Part shown: positions 20,388 to 31,884 of the stretch, one piece after another
Numbering within the stretch: position 1 is the first letter of the stretch
Layout of the letters: the number at the start of each line of letters is the position of its first letter
Assembly (NCBI GenBank): GCA_015680685.1
Contig: MNCI01022748.1
Location: 109,960-157,116, forward strand
DNA from: Gnetum montanum
Lineage: Eukaryota; Streptophyta; Gnetopsida; Gnetales; Gnetaceae
Reading direction: 5' to 3'
DNA: 47,157 bases
Notes under the pieces: model-generated
Database searches by the model: none
The model's input: only the letters and a program-made list of their open reading frames with translations
What the model was told of the DNA's origin: nothing
Position numbers and translations under genes: made by a program

Positions 20388-21464
20388 GTTATGGTAGGCG
20401 ACCCTAACCCACACAACACTCACTACCGCAAAATTAGTAACATTATGAATGGTACACAACAACAAATTAGGAACAATTCCTATACACCTCCAAATAGAAG
20501 AGTTCCTAGTCAAAACAATGTAAACAACCAATCCGGGTCATCCCAAGTAATTGCCCCACAACGACCAAACCCCCCTTCTATACTTAGAAGAGTTCCATCT
20601 CAACAAGAAGCCAAAGATAAACATAAGAATTATGATTTGGTTGAGGACTTAAAAAGAGTTAAAGCCAACATTTCGATGTATGACTTCCTACCCTTTAACG
20701 AAATGAAAGAAGTGATTTGGGATATGGTTCATATACTCGTAGCCGAAAGAGAAAAATCCCCAATTCCTGAAAGGCAAGTTCACTTTGCAGAAAGTCCTAA
20801 CACATTATCAATACAAACCATGAATAATTCCATGTCTAGCAAAAAGGATCATCCTCCTTTCCTAACCACTTTGATTATTTTAGGAAAGAATTTCCATAAC
20901 TATTTAATGGATTCTGGTGCAACTGTTATTGTTATGCCTCTTGACGCTTGTAATGCCTTAGGAGCACAAATGATACCACAAACTAAAAGTGTGATTCAAC
21001 TCGATGGATCTAACGTACTTGTGGTAGGGTTATTAAAAGGAGCAAAGGTACAACTTAAGCAATACCCTACATTTACATCTTATACGGATATCCTAGTAGT
21101 TGACATGAAATCCACATATGGTGTGCTCTTATCTAGAACTTTTGGAGCTAAGTTTGGGGGCTTCTTTAGGTCGGATTTCTTGGAATTATTGATCCCAATT
21201 AAAGGAAAATCTGAATACATGACTATACCCCGAGAACCCTTCTACAAACAAGTAGTCAGAACCTTTGATCAACAAAATCAATCTTTGGAAGATCGAAATG
21301 CTAATCTTTATGTTGGGGTTATTGAGGTTGAGTGTAGTGAACATGTTGAAAATGACTATGTGAGTGGAACTACAAAAAATCCTCTCTCTTATGCAGATTC
21401 CATCCAATCCTATCAAATTTCTAGAAAAGGTGAAGAAAACTATGGAGACACCTTGCCTTATTAA
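20388..21464 (+). pseudogene. Element B protease region
   Basis: A retroviral-type aspartic protease that would cleave the Gag-Pol precursor. The frame is the gag frame continued after the TAA at 20385, with an ATG two codons on. A linker with NISMYDFLPFNEMKE is typical of Ty3 elements of the Tat/Athila type. The active-site block YLMDSGATVIVMPLDACNALG lies at about 20900-20965 (D-S-G catalytic triplet). A flap-like and Leu/Val-rich segment follows. The frame ends in TAA 21462-21464; reading continues in the same frame for another 120 codons. No reverse transcriptase follows. Confidence 0.8.
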
Positions 21465-21846
21465 CAACACAATGGATTTTGTCTAAGTGATCCATCACCT
21501 TTAGGGGAAGACAAAGATATAAATAAGACCTTACCTCTTAAAACATTTGAAGGTGTGCTAAATTTGAACAACACATCCATGGAACATTCTCCTAAAAAAG
21601 CTATATCTGATGACCCACCAAAACCTAGACCTATCATTGAAAATTATATTAAAGAAAAACTTTATAGAAAACAATCAAGCAAGATAAGTGTAGGTCTTGA
21701 TTTTCATAATCTTAAGCATCAACAAATTGCCAAGAGATGCTTCGATAAAAAACATCCAGCTAAAAATATTCAAGTAGGTGATCTAGTCCTTAAGAGAGAT
21801 AGAGCATCTGGTCAAACTAGCCCTCCTTCTAGCGCCAAAAAGGTGT
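21465..21846 (+). pseudogene. Element B integrase C-terminal remnant and polypurine tract
   Basis: Same frame as gag and protease. It encodes a basic stretch ending HQQIAKRCFDKKHPAKN, then IQVGDLVLKRDRASGQ. This is the end of a Ty3-type integrase (the '.f.vGDlVl...' part before the 3' end). Everything between protease and this tail is deleted. The purine-rich CCAAAAAGGTG (21836-21846) directly precedes the 3' LTR and acts as the polypurine tract. Confidence 0.75.
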
Positions 21847-23216
21847 TGATGCGTAAATTTTGGACACGCGAACACCTGTGAAAACTCGTTTTAGGAGACT
21901 ATCACCTAGGGTGCCTCCCGTATGGGTACGGAAACCCGAGAATAGTCTCAGTTGAAAAGGGCTATGTGACAAAACCAATAATAATAATATTTCAAACAAA
22001 ATATTAAAAGCTTTAAATTTTAATAAGAATATTGAAAAGTTAAATAATTCGTGCAATTTAAAAGAGTACAATAAATAATTCAAAATAAAATGCAAATAAT
22101 AATATTGAAAACTGTAAAAGTTATCTGCCACTGTGGCTGCTTCTACGCTTGGAGATGGCAGAGAGAAAAATATGTCCTGCTATTTGAGAGCAAATAAATA
22201 AAGAACAAAACGATGTTAATGCTATTTGTGTTGCCTATGCATACAACCTATCTCTGCCAGGTTTTTGTTTATAGGTAGAAAAAAAGACTTCTACCGACAT
22301 CCCTCACGGTGTTTGCGTTGGCATCGCCGCTGTTAGGCATTGGTCTTTGCCACGTGGATAAAAAAACAAAAAAAAACAAAAAAAATGAAAAGAAAATGTT
22401 TTTGTGTTTATGTCTAAGAAAAACAGAAAACCGTCATTCAGCAATTGCTATTGTAGGGCATGCACACTATCATTTGCAATCTGCCTGCAATTGCTATTGG
22501 TTTCTACCGCGCGTCTCACGTGCCTATCGTTGGCGTTGCCTGCCAGTAGAACAGAAAATGATCGCTGTAGCCTCCCCCCTCCTTGGCTTTGGTTGGCTCC
22601 ATTGTAAATAGTGGCATGCGGGAGAAACCCTAACCCTAAACAGTCATTCGCCATCCACACGTTGCATCACTGTTACAAATGTTTTAATAAACGTTTGTAA
22701 ATATGTAATTCTTTTTTAAAAATGAAAATCAATTCATTAGACTTGCACAAATTATGTAGTCATTAGCATGTTTTATAATTTAAAGATATGCCATTTTATT
22801 GGCATTTTTCAGGTGGCTTATCTTTTCTCTTGATTTTATTTCTTTTCTTTTCTAAATGGAATTCCTTTATATCACTTTCTCTCTTCAAGGGGGTTTTTTG
22901 GTACCAACAGCATGATTGATAGGTTACATTGAGGTCATCTTTTAGAGGTCTGTGCACAACATGTGGTGCACTATTTATCATGTGTTGGTGTAGTGCTTGC
23001 TCATTTAGCAATTGAAATTCATAATTTTTATTTTATTTTATTTATGTATGGTTGGGAACCTATTGTGTATATTTTGCTTTTTACATAAAACCAGTATAGC
23101 ATTTGTTGAATTCCTATGAATTTGATTTGTGCATTTTGACTACTTTGCAACTATAATTTCCTATATGTGCATTGATAATGGCCCCATGCCTAGCATGGGT
23201 GAGGTTGACCTCAACA
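21847..23216 (+). mobile_element. Element B 3' LTR (1370 bp)
   Basis: Begins TGATGCGTAAATTTTGGACA and ends TTGACCTCAACA, followed by ATTAT. It carries the telobox at 22625-22640 and about 75 bases (near 22672-22735) that the 5' LTR lacks. It restores the sequence of LTR C immediately after its end. Confidence 0.85.
22625..22640 (+). promoter_or_regulatory. Telobox in the element B 3' LTR
   Basis: AAACCCTAACCCTAAA, identical to the copy in the 5' LTR although surrounding bases have diverged. Confidence 0.7.
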
Positions 23217-23830
23217 ATTATTAAAATATTAATTTCTAACTAACTTATGAAACCAATATTGGTCTAAACTATCCTAAGTGTAGAGCATCTATTCCTACTT
23301 TCTCTACCCATACTTAACTCATATTAATGCTGCTAGGTTACCAAGTATTTAATGTTAGGTGTACCAAGTGTCCACTACTGGGATTATATTAATATAACAT
23401 GTTCGAAGTGGTTGTACTCATGTTGTTACGGAATAAAATATTAATTTCTTGAGCACAAAAAAGTCAAATGTGTTTAAATTAAAGTGCTTAAGAATAAACT
23501 AACTACTAATCGAAGTGACTCAATGAAAGAAATTAATTCCAACTTTACTGTTATCATGAAGAAGTGTCTAGGTACAACATGTACTTAAATAAAATTCTAT
23601 TCAATCAATTTAATCTACACTATGGGAACTCAAAGAGAATTTTAGCCAAGTCTTACAAAAGAAAATTGTAAGAGTTTTTCTACACAAATGACCAAATAAT
23701 CCATAAATATGGATGGTGTATGTATTTATATAGGGTTCAAGTAAATTAACATTGATGCACATGTGCCAACACATCCAAGGATGCATCGATGGACATGCAT
23801 TAATTTAGTTGATTGACTTTAACTTCATCA
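23217..23830 (-). mobile_element. Element C 3' LTR, proximal fragment (U3 side)
   Basis: On the minus strand it starts TGATGAAGTTAAAGTC at 23830, just after the polypurine tract. It has a palindrome-rich U3 segment (ATGCAT, ATCGAT, GATGCATC, CACATGTG at 23756-23800), a TATA box CTATATAAATAC (about 23734-23723) and the GGTAACC block common to this LTR family. It is cut at 23217 by element B; the remainder is at 16379-16615. Confidence 0.8.
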
Positions 23831-23839
23831 TACCCCCAC
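23831..23839 (-). other. Polypurine tract of element C
   Basis: GTGGGGGTA on the minus strand, immediately before the LTR start TGATGAA. It is identical to the tract of element D. Both are preceded by an ACTTGAGGATGAGTT string. Confidence 0.8.
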
Positions 23840-24059
23840 GATTAACCAAAAACTCATCCTCAAGTAAACAAAAATAGAACTAGGTTATTTACAAAATATG
23901 GAAAGTATGGAATTCACAATAAAATAATTAATTAACTATAATAATAGACAAACTTTGAGTGTGCCATGTTACAAAAATTTGTACATTATGTAAAAATCTA
24001 GACATGGTGATAAAATTGACAAGTGTTGATTGGATGGGATGGGTCAAGATTAGATCTTC

Positions 24060-26590
24060 ACACTATCCTTGTAAGTGGAGGGTCTTGTAGCTTGAGGGAT
24101 CCCTCATCATATCTTGGTCTTGTTGGTGGTCTAGGCTACCTTGCTACTACTGCAACTGCTTCTAAAAACTTATAGACATCCAAGAGTATCTTCATATTCT
24201 TCTCCTTGCTTAATGGTTCATTGATGGTCCATGCAACTTCTCCTAGACTAACTGGTGTTGGTACATCCCACGAGCAAGGCATCATTGGGAATATTTCCTT
24301 CATATTAATAAACTAAACTATGAATTGTTTATGTTTGATATCAAAAGTATGGATAAGATTTTGTAATTTTTGATAGTTTTTCATTCTTTTGAACATGTTC
24401 TCAATAACTAATCTCTAATTTTCAAATTTTCTCTTGATAAATTCAAGCTTCGCATTGGCCACTTCAAGATTTTTCTTGGTTTTCTTTTGGAGCTTGAACT
24501 CTACCTCATAGAGGAGGTATAAGCTAGTCACATGCTTTTCTAGTTTTGGTCTTAGCCTGCCCGCTCTCGTTATTGCCAAGTTTGCATATTTAACTTTATG
24601 TATTTTGTCATCTCTTCAATTTGCAACTCTTTTAGGTGAATTTCAGCTTGATTGTAGGTGTTGAGGCCATCAAAGATGGGCTGCCATACATCAACTCTTT
24701 ATTGGAGTTACTAGAGGGCTTCGTTCACATTTGCCTTCATCAATTTGATTTCCTTTTCATCCCAAACTAGTTCCTATAGTGATTCTTCACTCTTTCATAT
24801 TTTAGAGCCTCATTCTTCCAAATGGAAATCTCAAAGATAATCTTCTAGCAAAGGACATGAGCCTCATCCATTAAGGAATTCCTATTTTTAGTAGCTAATC
24901 TTTTCACATCATGGTTTACTTTGGCAAGTTGTTCTTGCTACTGATGGATGTATACTACCATGGTCCTTTTGCTACTTAGTGTTTCAAAAGTGGTGGTTCT
25001 TTTGGGTCAACATAAGATTTTCCTTGTGTATCTATTAAAGTTCATGGTTAGAAGAATTTCTTATTTCTTCTTATAGTGACACATCAAAGACTACCATTTC
25101 CTTCACATTCTCAGCCTCCTTAAGTCTTTGTTGAAGTTGTGGGAAAGCTTCATCCCTCTTAATCTCAAGCTTAAGAATGGATGAATTAGACAAGTGGTCT
25201 CTAAGTTTCATAACCTCAGTTGCAAACCATTAATGGCCAACAGGCTGTACATTAGCAATGAGCAACTTGCCCCTTATCCCTAGCAACTGATATTGGATGT
25301 CTAAAATATCTTCCAAGAGATCAAAGATCTTTGGACCAATCACTCTAACACTTCTTTGTGTTGTGCTGCACTTATTCATCTGCTTTTGACTCTTATAGAT
25401 ATTTATACATCTACCATGGTAGCAACATTAGGGACAAATACCACATAAGCACTTAGAGCCTCTTCAATCCTATCTACAACCACCTCTACTATAGTTTTCT
25501 AGCCATTGTGTGACATGACTAGGATTGCTACTCTTTCTCTTTCTTCCAACATGACAAAGAAGGTTGTTGCATTCTCGGAGATTCTAGGAAATGCTTTTTC
25601 CTAAATGGACATAATGAATTCTCTGACATTAGTGTTGGTATGAATAGGATCCTAGTTCATTTATGTAGAGAATACTAAGACCAGTTCATTTGTCGGCTTG
25701 CTGATGGTCTTGTTGATCTCATTGAGATGGCTCATGGCTAAATAGTACACAGAGGATTTACCATCATCTCTAGAGGCTTTTTGTAGTAGCTACTATTCCC
25801 TAAGCTTCCTTAGATGTTAAATATCTACTACCATTTTAGGAGTGATCTTTGGTGCTACAAGTTATGGGAGAGGTGGTACTTCCTCTTCTTGAAGCTTGGT
25901 GGGAGCATTATCCTTCATCATCTCATATAATGATGTAGCAGGAGCCTTGCAAATGACATCATTGGCATAGTAAGCTATGAATCCCCTTCTATAGAGTTTT
26001 CTAATTAGGAAATGAAAGGGGAGTGTCTTTCTATCCTTCTCATTCTCCTTGGATTACATTTTTATTTCTAGAAAGATGAGTTGGGTAAGACTGACCTAGA
26101 ACTTCCTACTTAGAGCCACACATGCCCTTGTAGAGAAGGTAATTACCTTACTTGACCTTACCATGGGATTGCGGTGATATGCTAAAATTTTGAAGTAGGC
26201 TCTCTTTATTGTAGTAAGGGCCCCATACCCCTTGTGGTCAACTCCATAGCATTACTAAATCCATTTTTTCTTTATCTCAGAGTTTGCCTATGTTAATATC
26301 TCTGCCAACTTTGTCCTAGTGTTAGGAAATTCAAGGGCTTTTTCTATAGCCTAAACCAAATAGGAGATGGTAATATTCTTAATATTAACCATGACATCTC
26401 CTTAATGGTTATTCTAAAAGAGATAGGTCACTTCCATGCACCATTCTCTACCAGTGGAGAGAATAGGCTATATTGGAGACCCTTGCAACTAGGTTCTAAC
26501 CTCCTCCATTACTAACTCTAGAAAGAATCAAAAGTTCAAATCTTAAAGGATCAAGCTTTGAACTTTCTTTTTTCAAACCTTCTTAAGGTA
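24060..26590 (-). pseudogene. Element C ORF X: coiled-coil accessory protein in the env position
   Basis: One minus-strand frame runs from about 26590 with many stops and is homologous along its length to ORF X of element D. Matched pairs (C / D) include QGSPI-PILSTGREW / KGPPLWPILSTSGDW, FHFLIRKLYRRGF / FPYLIRKLCRCAR, EQLAKVNHDVKRLATKNR / EQ-LVRVN-DMNHLDRENR, and FPMMPCSWDVPTPVSLG / FPQLSCPWEVPTPLNIG. The N-terminal third is globular and the centre is heptad-rich coiled coil. Its position between the internal region and the 3' LTR is that of the env-like ORF of Athila-type retrotransposons. I suspect a 'putative plant transposon protein' domain but cannot verify it. Stops are mainly TAG and TAA replacing expected Gln. 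The N-terminus is cut by element D at 26596. Confidence 0.7.
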
Positions 26591-26595
26591 GGATT

Positions 26596-27414
26596 TGATG
26601 AATTATGTTTTTCCAAGCCTTGATATTGGGTACGCGATATCGTAGTCTGGATAATGATATCGAATACATGATATCGTGATTCCTGTGTAAGCCTATAAAT
26701 ACCATATTCAGGTGCATAAAAATGGAAAGTTGGTAATTCTTAGGATAGAGCCTTTTTGTCATTCTTTAGTTGATTCTAATTCTTTCCCCAGTTGTATGAA
26801 ACCTTTATTCAAGTGTGACATACTTCGACACGCACATGATTAGTAATAAAGATCGAGATTACTCCATCATTGCAGCATTCACTTAGCCTTTAATTACTTC
26901 AATTGTTAATTGTTATTTATTGTTTTCTTCATTAATATTTCTTTATTGTCATTTATTATTCTTGTTGTTAAATGTAGAATGAGTACGACTTAATCACAAA
27001 CATTTAAGTGTGGCTACTTGGTAACCCAGTAGTGTATCTAGGAGTGTTCAAGTAATATATGCTTGGTAATCCCAGAAGTAGTACATGAGGTTCAAGATGT
27101 GTACAGATGATTAAGGACGGATGCTCATTACACTTAAGCTAGCTTAGACTTCATTTCCTATTGCTTATTAGTTTAATCAAGATTATTTTCCATTGTCTCT
27201 AGGAGTAGCCTAGCTTAGAATCATATCATACACCTCACTCTAGACTAAACCATATGTGACAAAGCAAATACTAGTCTAGGTGGGAAGACAATGAACTATG
27301 ATCAACGTGTAATTATCTAGATACCACAACTAGTCCATCTACAGAGTTTGACCATATCGTGCGTACATGCTCGCATTCATATGGTTGAGTGTAGGGGTAC
27401 CTCACCACTCATCA
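26596..27414 (+). mobile_element. Element D 5' LTR (819 bp)
   Basis: TGATGAATTATG to CACTCATCA. It aligns with 34870-35735 throughout (shared TAAGCCTATAAATACCATATTCAGG, TTGGTAATTCTTAGGATAGAG, TGGCTACTTGGTAACCC, GTCTCTAGGAGTAGCCTAGC as separate blocks). The 3' copy has about 30 extra bases downstream of the TATA box. Confidence 0.85.
26622..26700 (+). promoter_or_regulatory. GATATC array and TATA box of LTR D
   Basis: GATATT at 26622 and GATATC at 26636, 26656 and 26670 start at intervals of 14, 20 and 14 bases. TATAAAT follows at 26694-26700. The 3' LTR copy has five members (34897, 34910, 34924, 34944, 34958; several now GATATT or AATATT) at about the same intervals, then a TATA box. This looks like a U3 promoter module; the binding factor is unknown. 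Confidence 0.7.
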
Positions 27415-27415
27415 T

Positions 27416-27436
27416 TAGCACCATTGCCGAGGATGG
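27416..27436 (+). other. Degenerate tRNA-Asp primer binding site of element D
   Basis: TAGCACCATTGCCGAGGATG plus G starts two bases after the LTR end. It matches the complement of the plant tRNA-Asp 3' end (known from related plant elements) at 16 of 21 positions; four of the five differences are G to A. This primer choice fits Athila-type Ty3 elements. Confidence 0.75.
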
Positions 27437-27564
27437 TGCTAGTTATCTAGACTAGTTATATCATCCAAGATCACTGCAAATAAGCATTAATGATATATCT
27501 TTTAGAAATAAGTAATTACTAATAAGTCACACACAATTTACAACAATTTCTCTCTCATAAGACT

Positions 27565-29880
27565 ATGACAACGCAATAACTAGTGAGGCAATTCATTGGA
27601 GAACCAATGAACTATACGATGATGAAGACGAAGTTAGAAGTACTCAACCTTATGCAGGGGTCTCCCATGATCATGAGCACCCAAATGACACTCAAGGATT
27701 CCTATCATCCAACTCTAGTACCTCTAGTGAGGATGGGACATTCCATAGAACAAGGGGGTCCGTAAGGCCTAAGACCTTCTCAATAGTTAACAAGAATCTA
27801 TCCAGTGATGATCGGGAGACTTACAAAAGTCATGATGAGTCTTCCAGTTTTTTCTCTTCCTCTGCTCCTTCAACGTCAAGTCATGACATGGATGATTGTA
27901 TTTAAAGGGGTCAATGTAGAAATAAAAATCGAGCCCATGGGCAAAGTCAAAAATGCCAACATAAACGAAGAAAACATTGTCCCAACTTGCAAATTCATAA
28001 CCTATCTAGTGACAATGAACCCCTGCAGGCCACAAAGAGCCTAATGCATATACAAGAGGCTATTCGAATATCTTGTAGGCATCGAAAGGAAAGTCGTCTA
28101 CCTAGGCTTGATTTAAATAACTTTTCCAAGTTTTCAGAAGGCTATGATTTAGATCCGCAACGTCATTTACAAATCGTCTACAATGTCTGTGCATGTAATA
28201 ACATTAATAATGGATGGAAAAAGCTTAAGCTCTTTCCTCTGACACTCGTTGGCCAAGCAAAAGTATGGTATCAGTCTTTAAAACCAAACTTAATTCGACG
28301 TTGGCCAACAATGGTAGAACTATTCAATGAAAGATATCAAACCTATGCAAGAGTGTCAGCCTTGAGGAGACAAATCCAAGAGTGGAAACAAGGGTAACAT
28401 GAACCCTTGGACATGGCCTTAGAAAGATACTATTCATTGTTAAAAAATTGCCCAGGTCATGGGTTCTCTGAGGAAAGGCTAATGTATCACATCATGGATG
28501 GGCTCCATAATGAAACAAGGAAGACCCTAGGGATGTATGCCCCAGGTCAACTATATGAGCTACAAACCCACCAATTCCAAAAGCTTATTAAGCTGGTAGC
28601 AAAAGAAGAAGGAGAAATAGCTAAATGAAAGAATGTTGAAAGATTTCAATAGGACCAAAATCTCAAAATGGCAAAGGTCCATGATCATGAAGAGGAGAAA
28701 TCAACTCACCTCAAAGAGGTGGAACTGTCTTTGCCAAAACTACAATCACTAGATGAAATCGGGGCAAGGATCAATAAGATGACAGAATGGGTACATGAAA
28801 AATTCAAAGAATATACCAACATTATTAGAGGTGGAACCATGCCAAACCGAGCAATAGGACAAGACACCACTAAAAAATCTGAAAGAAGGGTTGAAGAAAA
28901 TAAGGATAAGAGCTCAACTGCAAATCACCTGTATCAATGTGATGTTTGCCTATACGATTACCCCAAAGGCCAATGCCTAGTCTTATCACATTTACATGAG
29001 CATTAGGAAGGAGTGTTACATCCAAATTTTATACAAAAATACCGAGTTCAACCACAGTGGAAAAAACCCCAGTCATGGGGGAGGCCATCGTCAAATTGGT
29101 CACACACTTCATACCATCTGAACCCAAGTGCTTATTATGTTTAGCATACTATTTTCCCAACTGGGTCAACATCTTCTATCTCACTGCATTGTTATCATTC
29201 TCTTGAGTACTATCAACCCATGTCCTCTCCAACAAGGTCACCACCTCATGTTCCTTACACTTCTCCTTGCCCTCAATATTCTCATCATTCACCTCCTTCC
29301 ACACTGCCACCAGTTGTGCCAGAAGGTTTTGCACCACAACACCAACCCACAAACATTACTTGCATTGCTACTATCAATAGTAGTGGAGGTCCTCCACAAC
29401 ACCAAAAGCATCTTTTCTTTAGGCATGGCTGTAGAAAGAGATAGCAAGATTCTGAAACCACTGCATCCTCCAACTTAGCACATGCCCAACACTGTGATGC
29501 ACCTTCCTCTTCAAACTTAACGCCTCCCGTTACCTTATCAAGGGCACCAATCAACACTCTAACAACCATGTGGCCCAATGAATATAACCATGTAGGGAGA
29601 CATATCAATCCTTGCATACCAACTTATGGTCATGAGTGCTGTAGTGGGTCAACTCCTTATCACATGACTACATCTTATACTTTGTTCCATTATGCCTACT
29701 TTACTCAAGTGTGTGTACCCTAATTTGGGTACATTCCTACCACCATACCAAAAGATACCCAGTGGTTTGGATATGACTAGACCCCAATATTTCTAACATG
29801 CATGGATCCAAATTTTCCATTTATTAATTCTAGCCATGCTCAAAGGCTTATTCATGGGGGATATCCTCCATTCTAATAAG
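27565..29880 (+). pseudogene. Element D gag
   Basis: From about 27582 a single frame stays aligned to about 29880, broken only by stops (for example TAA 27902-27904, TAA 28396-28398, TGA 28626-28628). It has an acidic Ser-rich N-terminus, then a capsid-like core (LDLNNFSKFSEGYDLDPQRH, LFPLTLVGQAKVWYQSL, LFNERYQTYA, HGFSEERLMYHIMDGL), a Lys/Glu-rich stretch and a Pro-rich tail (SPPSTLPPVVPEG). The W-Y/L...F pattern is that of retrotrans_gag. The likely ATG (27565) is out of frame with it, suggesting one small indel near the start. No protease motif follows. Confidence 0.75.
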
Positions 29881-31284
29881 TAGAATTAGTAAATGTTTTT
29901 CCTTTTCTTTGATTTTACAATTTTTTGTTTTCCAATTTTTCACCTCCAATTTTTGTTTTATCTTTTTGAGGGTAATCTTATCGATGAATAAAATACTCAT
30001 GTGCCTTGTTGGTTGAGGTGTTGTTCTATGCTATCGAGTCTCAAGTGATTAATTATTTGAACAAGTGAGCCCACAACATCCACTCACCCATTCTATTAAT
30101 AAGAGGTTCTACTCTGGGTACAATGATATTCTTAACATCATTAAAACTTAAAATAATTTTATGCTCATTATACCCAGAGCAAAGAATGATGGACTAAGAT
30201 GATAATGGCCAGGGTGTGACATCAAGGGGACTTGTGAATTCTCTTTGATGACACTTGTAGGTGCTATCATGTAGCTTGGTTGCACTGAATCCTTGTAGAT
30301 CTAACAAAAAATGGAAGTAAGAGTAATAAAGGCACTCAATAAAGAACCTCAATGCTATTCTAGGGATCCCACTGGAAAGACATGCACCCATGCTTGAAGG
30401 TTGGTGGCTTCTCTAATTTGCTGTTGGGAAGAACAAAGTGCCAAAGTGGCTAGAAAAAGAGAAAGAAGAAAATGAAGAAAAACATAAAGAAAAGATCAAG
30501 ACAAAAAAAGTGTATGTGCCGTAGAGAAATTCCAAATCACTCCTCCCTTGGAAAAAATGCCAAGTGATCATATGCCTTGTTGTCATGGTGCTCTTATGGT
30601 TGTCCATCATTGGATGAAATAATGTGATGTCACTGATCGAAGGAATGAACTTGGTCCTGATTTTGGAGTGATGGGTTTATGACATATTAATTATGCCCTG
30701 CACTCAAGATTCATTGTGCCTAGGGTCAGTTACCTCACGTCCCAATCTCTACAATCCCTTCTATGATTCATTTCACCTCATTGTTCATGTATTTCTAGCT
30801 TGTGTCTTATGTGGTATAGAACTCATACCTCATCATGGTGGTACCTATATGTGTGTGTTTTGTGGGACTGGTGTGGATTACATTTAACCCTTTTAGTGCC
30901 TACGGACATTTTTAGGTGTGGTTACGTAAGGGCATCATAGGTAGGAACTTGCTTCAAGGAGGACCCACTTGCATAACTTTTGTAATTTGCACTTTTCGCA
31001 CATCACCACATCCTTTTACATCCTCCAAGTATTGCATTGCTACAACTATCTTTCCCTTTATCATCATCTTCAATTCCAGTGTTCCTATGCACCACAACAT
31101 ATCCTTTTTCCTCACCTTCTTCATGAATATAATTGTCCAATTCCACTTCATTACATTTATGGTGTCTTTAGGTCTCTTTCAAGTTACCCTAGATATTTCA
31201 ACTCAGCCTTAAATCCTTCATTTTTGACCTTGGAAATTCGAAAATTTATCAATGTTGCCAAGTACCCTATTTTAGAAGGGCCAC
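29881..31284. other. Element D non-coding spacer where pol would be
   Basis: No protease, reverse transcriptase or integrase motif in any frame I read. It contains an imperfect hairpin (30112-30179: CTCTGGGTACAATGA and TCATTATACCCAGAG, one mismatch, 38-base loop). The sequence is T-rich with scattered short frames that look like noise. Confidence 0.55.
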
Positions 31285-31361
31285 AATATCAAGTACTCGA
31301 TATTAGGTCCAACATGATAGTGGGTTCGTGCTATCAGGTACGTGATATTGCGTCTATAAAT
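31285..31361 (+). promoter_or_regulatory. Internal LTR-like promoter module upstream of ORF X
   Basis: AATATC at 31285, GATATT at 31299, GATAGT at 31316, GCTATC at 31330 and GATATT at 31344, most of them 14 bases apart, are followed by TATAAAT at 31355-31361. This repeats the U3 module of the LTRs inside the element, about 520 bases before the ATG of ORF X. Either it drives a separate ORF X transcript or it is a fragment of another LTR; flanking sequence does not match LTR D. Confidence 0.5.
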
Positions 31362-31884
31362 ACTATATATATGGACCACCCCCTATGCATGTCAACATCA
31401 TTTTTCACTATTCATGCGAGGAGAGTTGTTCAAATTTTCTTCCACAAATTTTCTAGCTTGTGCACCTATCATTTAACGATCCATAACTTGCTTGTTAATG
31501 CTTCGATTCTTGTTTCAATCGATCTCGCTTAAACCTGGAGTGTTTAACTTAGTTGTGGGGGAAGGGTATGTTTCAAGTTGCACATAGTTTTTTTTTGAAA
31601 TTCATCTTTGCTTGAAGGATATTATCAAGGGTAAGTGACCTCAAAAATGCTAAAAATGTTTGCCAAATTAATTTTATTTCCTCAAGGGTAAGTGACCATG
31701 AAAATTACTCGTTGGAGTCACCTAATTAAATTGGGCCAAATATCAAAACCTGTAGGGGGATTTTCATGAAAATCTCTAACTCTGAATCACACTAAGCAAG
31801 AAATGAATATATTAAGGGAAAATAGTAAGGTATTAATCTAATTTGTAAATAGCCTTACTAATAATCAGTCCCGTGTGATTACAG

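Larger units (their letters stand above)
16616..23216 (+). mobile_element. Element B: Ty3/gypsy-type LTR retrotransposon with gag-protease but most of pol deleted
   Basis: Two direct LTRs (16616-17896 and 21847-23216) begin TGATGCGTAAATTTTGGA and end GGTTGACCTCAACA. Flanks ATTGT and ATTAT form a 5-bp target duplication with one transition. Inside are an A/T-rich leader, an inverted fragment of a third LTR of the same family, gag, an aspartic protease, then only the C-terminal tail of integrase directly before the polypurine tract. Reverse transcriptase, RNase H and the integrase core are missing, so it is non-autonomous. It sits inside the 3' LTR of element C and is therefore the younger of the two. 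Confidence 0.85.
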
